Source: Flavobacterium ammoniigenes (GTDB taxonomy: Bacteria; Bacteroidota; Bacteroidia; Flavobacteriales; Flavobacteriaceae). From it: a stretch of 64,000 nt of DNA. The stretch lies in assembly GCF_020886055.1 (NCBI RefSeq), contig NZ_AP025184.1:1674001-1738000 (forward strand). Direction: 5' to 3'. Below, piece by piece: positions 63,223 through 64,000 of this stretch (position 1 is its first letter; the number at the start of each line of letters is the position of its first letter). Both the position numbers and the translations under genes were made by a program. A model generated the notes under the pieces. It worked only from the letters and a program-made list of their open reading frames with translations. It made no database searches and was not told the origin of the DNA.

Positions 63223-64000
63223 TTAAAAAACAATTAAATTGATATCACTATCACTTAAACCAAACCAATCGCCAATCGCTTTGTTGGTAAGGATTCCGTG
63301 GTACATATACACTCCGTTTTTTAATCCTTTGTTACAACGAATCGCACTTTCGATCCCGCCATCTTCTGCAATTTGCATCAAATAAGGGGTAATTATATTA
63401 CTGATGGAAAGAGAGGCGGTTTTAGAATAACGTGACGGAATATTAGGCACACAATAATGTACTACGTTATTTTTGATAAAAGTAGGTTTTTCATGTGTAG
63501 TCACTTCGGAAGTTTCAAAACAACCGCCTGTATCGATACTCACATCCACAATAACAGCACCTTTTTTCATATGTTCCACCATCGTTTCGGTAACAACCAC
63601 TGGGCAACGCTCAATTCCGCGCATGGCGCCAATGGCTACATCGCATCGGCGTAGCGCTTTTAGTAATGATTTGGGTTGAATCGTAGAGGTGAATATTCGT
63701 TGGTTTAAATTGTTTTGTAATCGACGTAATTTGGTAATCGAATTGTCAAAAACTTTAACAGTAGCACCTAAACCAATTGCGGTTTTAGCAGCAAATTCTC
63801 CAACTGTACCTGCACCTAAAATGACAACATCAGTTGGAGGAACTCCGGTAATGTTTCCAAACAATAAGCCTTTTCCAAATTGATTGGTAATCATTAATTC
63901 GGAAGCAATAAGCACAGAGGCTGTACCTGCAATTTCACTCAACGATTTGACAGCAGGGTAGGTGCCATCTTCATCTTTTATGTATTCAAAGGCTAAGGCT
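63223..64000 (-). CDS. ald: alanine dehydrogenase, 5' part cut off by the window
   Basis: The C-terminal 258 or so residues of a protein of the alanine dehydrogenase/PNT family, open to the window edge (ALAFEYIKDEDGTYPAVKSL is the visible start). The NAD-binding fold begins GVPPTDVVILGAGTVGEFAAKTAIGLGATVKVFD, and the rest includes DVSIDTGGCFETSEVTTHEKPTF and VPNIPSRYSKTASLSISNII, then GIESAIRCNKGLKNGVYMYHGILTNK at the C-terminus. It oxidises L-alanine to pyruvate with NAD. Pyridine nucleotide transhydrogenase alpha is less likely because of the length and the C-terminal ending. Confidence 0.9.
   Translation of the reverse strand, partial: ALAFEYIKDEDGTYPAVKSLSEIAGTASVLIASELMITNQFGKGLLFGNITGVPPTDVVILGAGTVGEFAAKTAIGLGATVKVFDNSITKLRRLQNNLNQRIFTSTIQPKSLLKALRRCDVAIGAMRGIERCPVVVTETMVEHMKKGAVIVDVSIDTGGCFETSEVTTHEKPTFIKNNVVHYCVPNIPSRYSKTASLSISNIITPYLMQIAEDGGIESAIRCNKGLKNGVYMYHGILTNKAIGDWFGLSDSDINLIVF

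Noticed and set aside
1..64000. CRISPR array, prophage, insertion sequence or origin
   Set aside because: No direct-repeat array with spacers, integrase, transposase, phage structural gene or dnaA-box cluster was seen on either strand.

Overview
The window looks like a chromosomal segment of a member of the Flavobacteriaceae, most likely Flavobacterium or a close relative. The DNA is AT-rich, genes mostly lack Shine-Dalgarno sequences, and many start downstream of the Bacteroidota promoter element TAnnTTTG. Several genes are typical of the group: a fused ResB-CcsA cytochrome c maturation protein, a CAL67264-type small membrane protein, a MutS2 without a Smr domain and a Bacteroidota-type arginine cluster. 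Almost everything is housekeeping. I see no phage, transposase, CRISPR array or complete defence system.

Layout. 1-4861 (minus): promoter, a 28-codon leader peptide, a long structured leader, a GNAT enzyme, argG, argC, argD and the start of proA, the arginine/proline cluster. 5092-7100 (plus): glyA and miaE. 7143-10541 (minus): pentapeptide protein, tRNA-Arg(ACG) with an 80-bp tandem repeat behind it, a 47-residue basic protein, a secreted BlaR1-tail-like protein and an MFS carrier. 10683-14294 (plus): DUF1684, TatD, TcdA, a HAD phosphatase and DUF2911. 14348-18636 (minus): SSS symporter with a 34-residue membrane partner, MscS, Maf, KdsC-like and DUF2520. 18747-22664 (plus): ccsBA fusion and a glutathione peroxidase lipoprotein. 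22725-24200 (minus): tRNA-dihydrouridine synthase and a GNAT, followed by a probable gene remnant. menD is on plus; an M28 peptidase and an alpha/beta hydrolase are on minus. 28686-36824 (plus): UMF1-type MFS, lon, cmk, NupG-like carrier and rpsA. 36962-48178 (minus): pheT, S33 hydrolase, a TolC/RND/adaptor efflux operon and recG. 48260-59184 is mixed: YhcH, DUF1697, TauE, uvrD, YciO-type protein, OmpA lipoprotein, GT2, HsdR-N-like nuclease, holA and ettA. 59244-64000: 41-residue membrane protein, DCC protein, mutS2, ung, DUF4258 and the 3' part of alanine dehydrogenase.

How genes work together. The arg genes turn N-acylglutamate into N-acylornithine and citrulline into argininosuccinate, with the GNAT the likely source of N-acylglutamate. 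Several proteins act on tRNA: MiaE, TcdA, a Dus enzyme, PheT and possibly the YciO-type protein. The adaptor-RND-TolC operon is a complete tripartite pump behind one good promoter.

The most interesting element is the arginine operon leader (4548-4861). It has a near-leaderless 28-codon peptide ORF whose only two arginines both use CGG, a terminator-like hairpin over its stop codon, and a downstream element in which one segment can pair with either of two partners. This looks like attenuation, but it needs comparative and experimental support.
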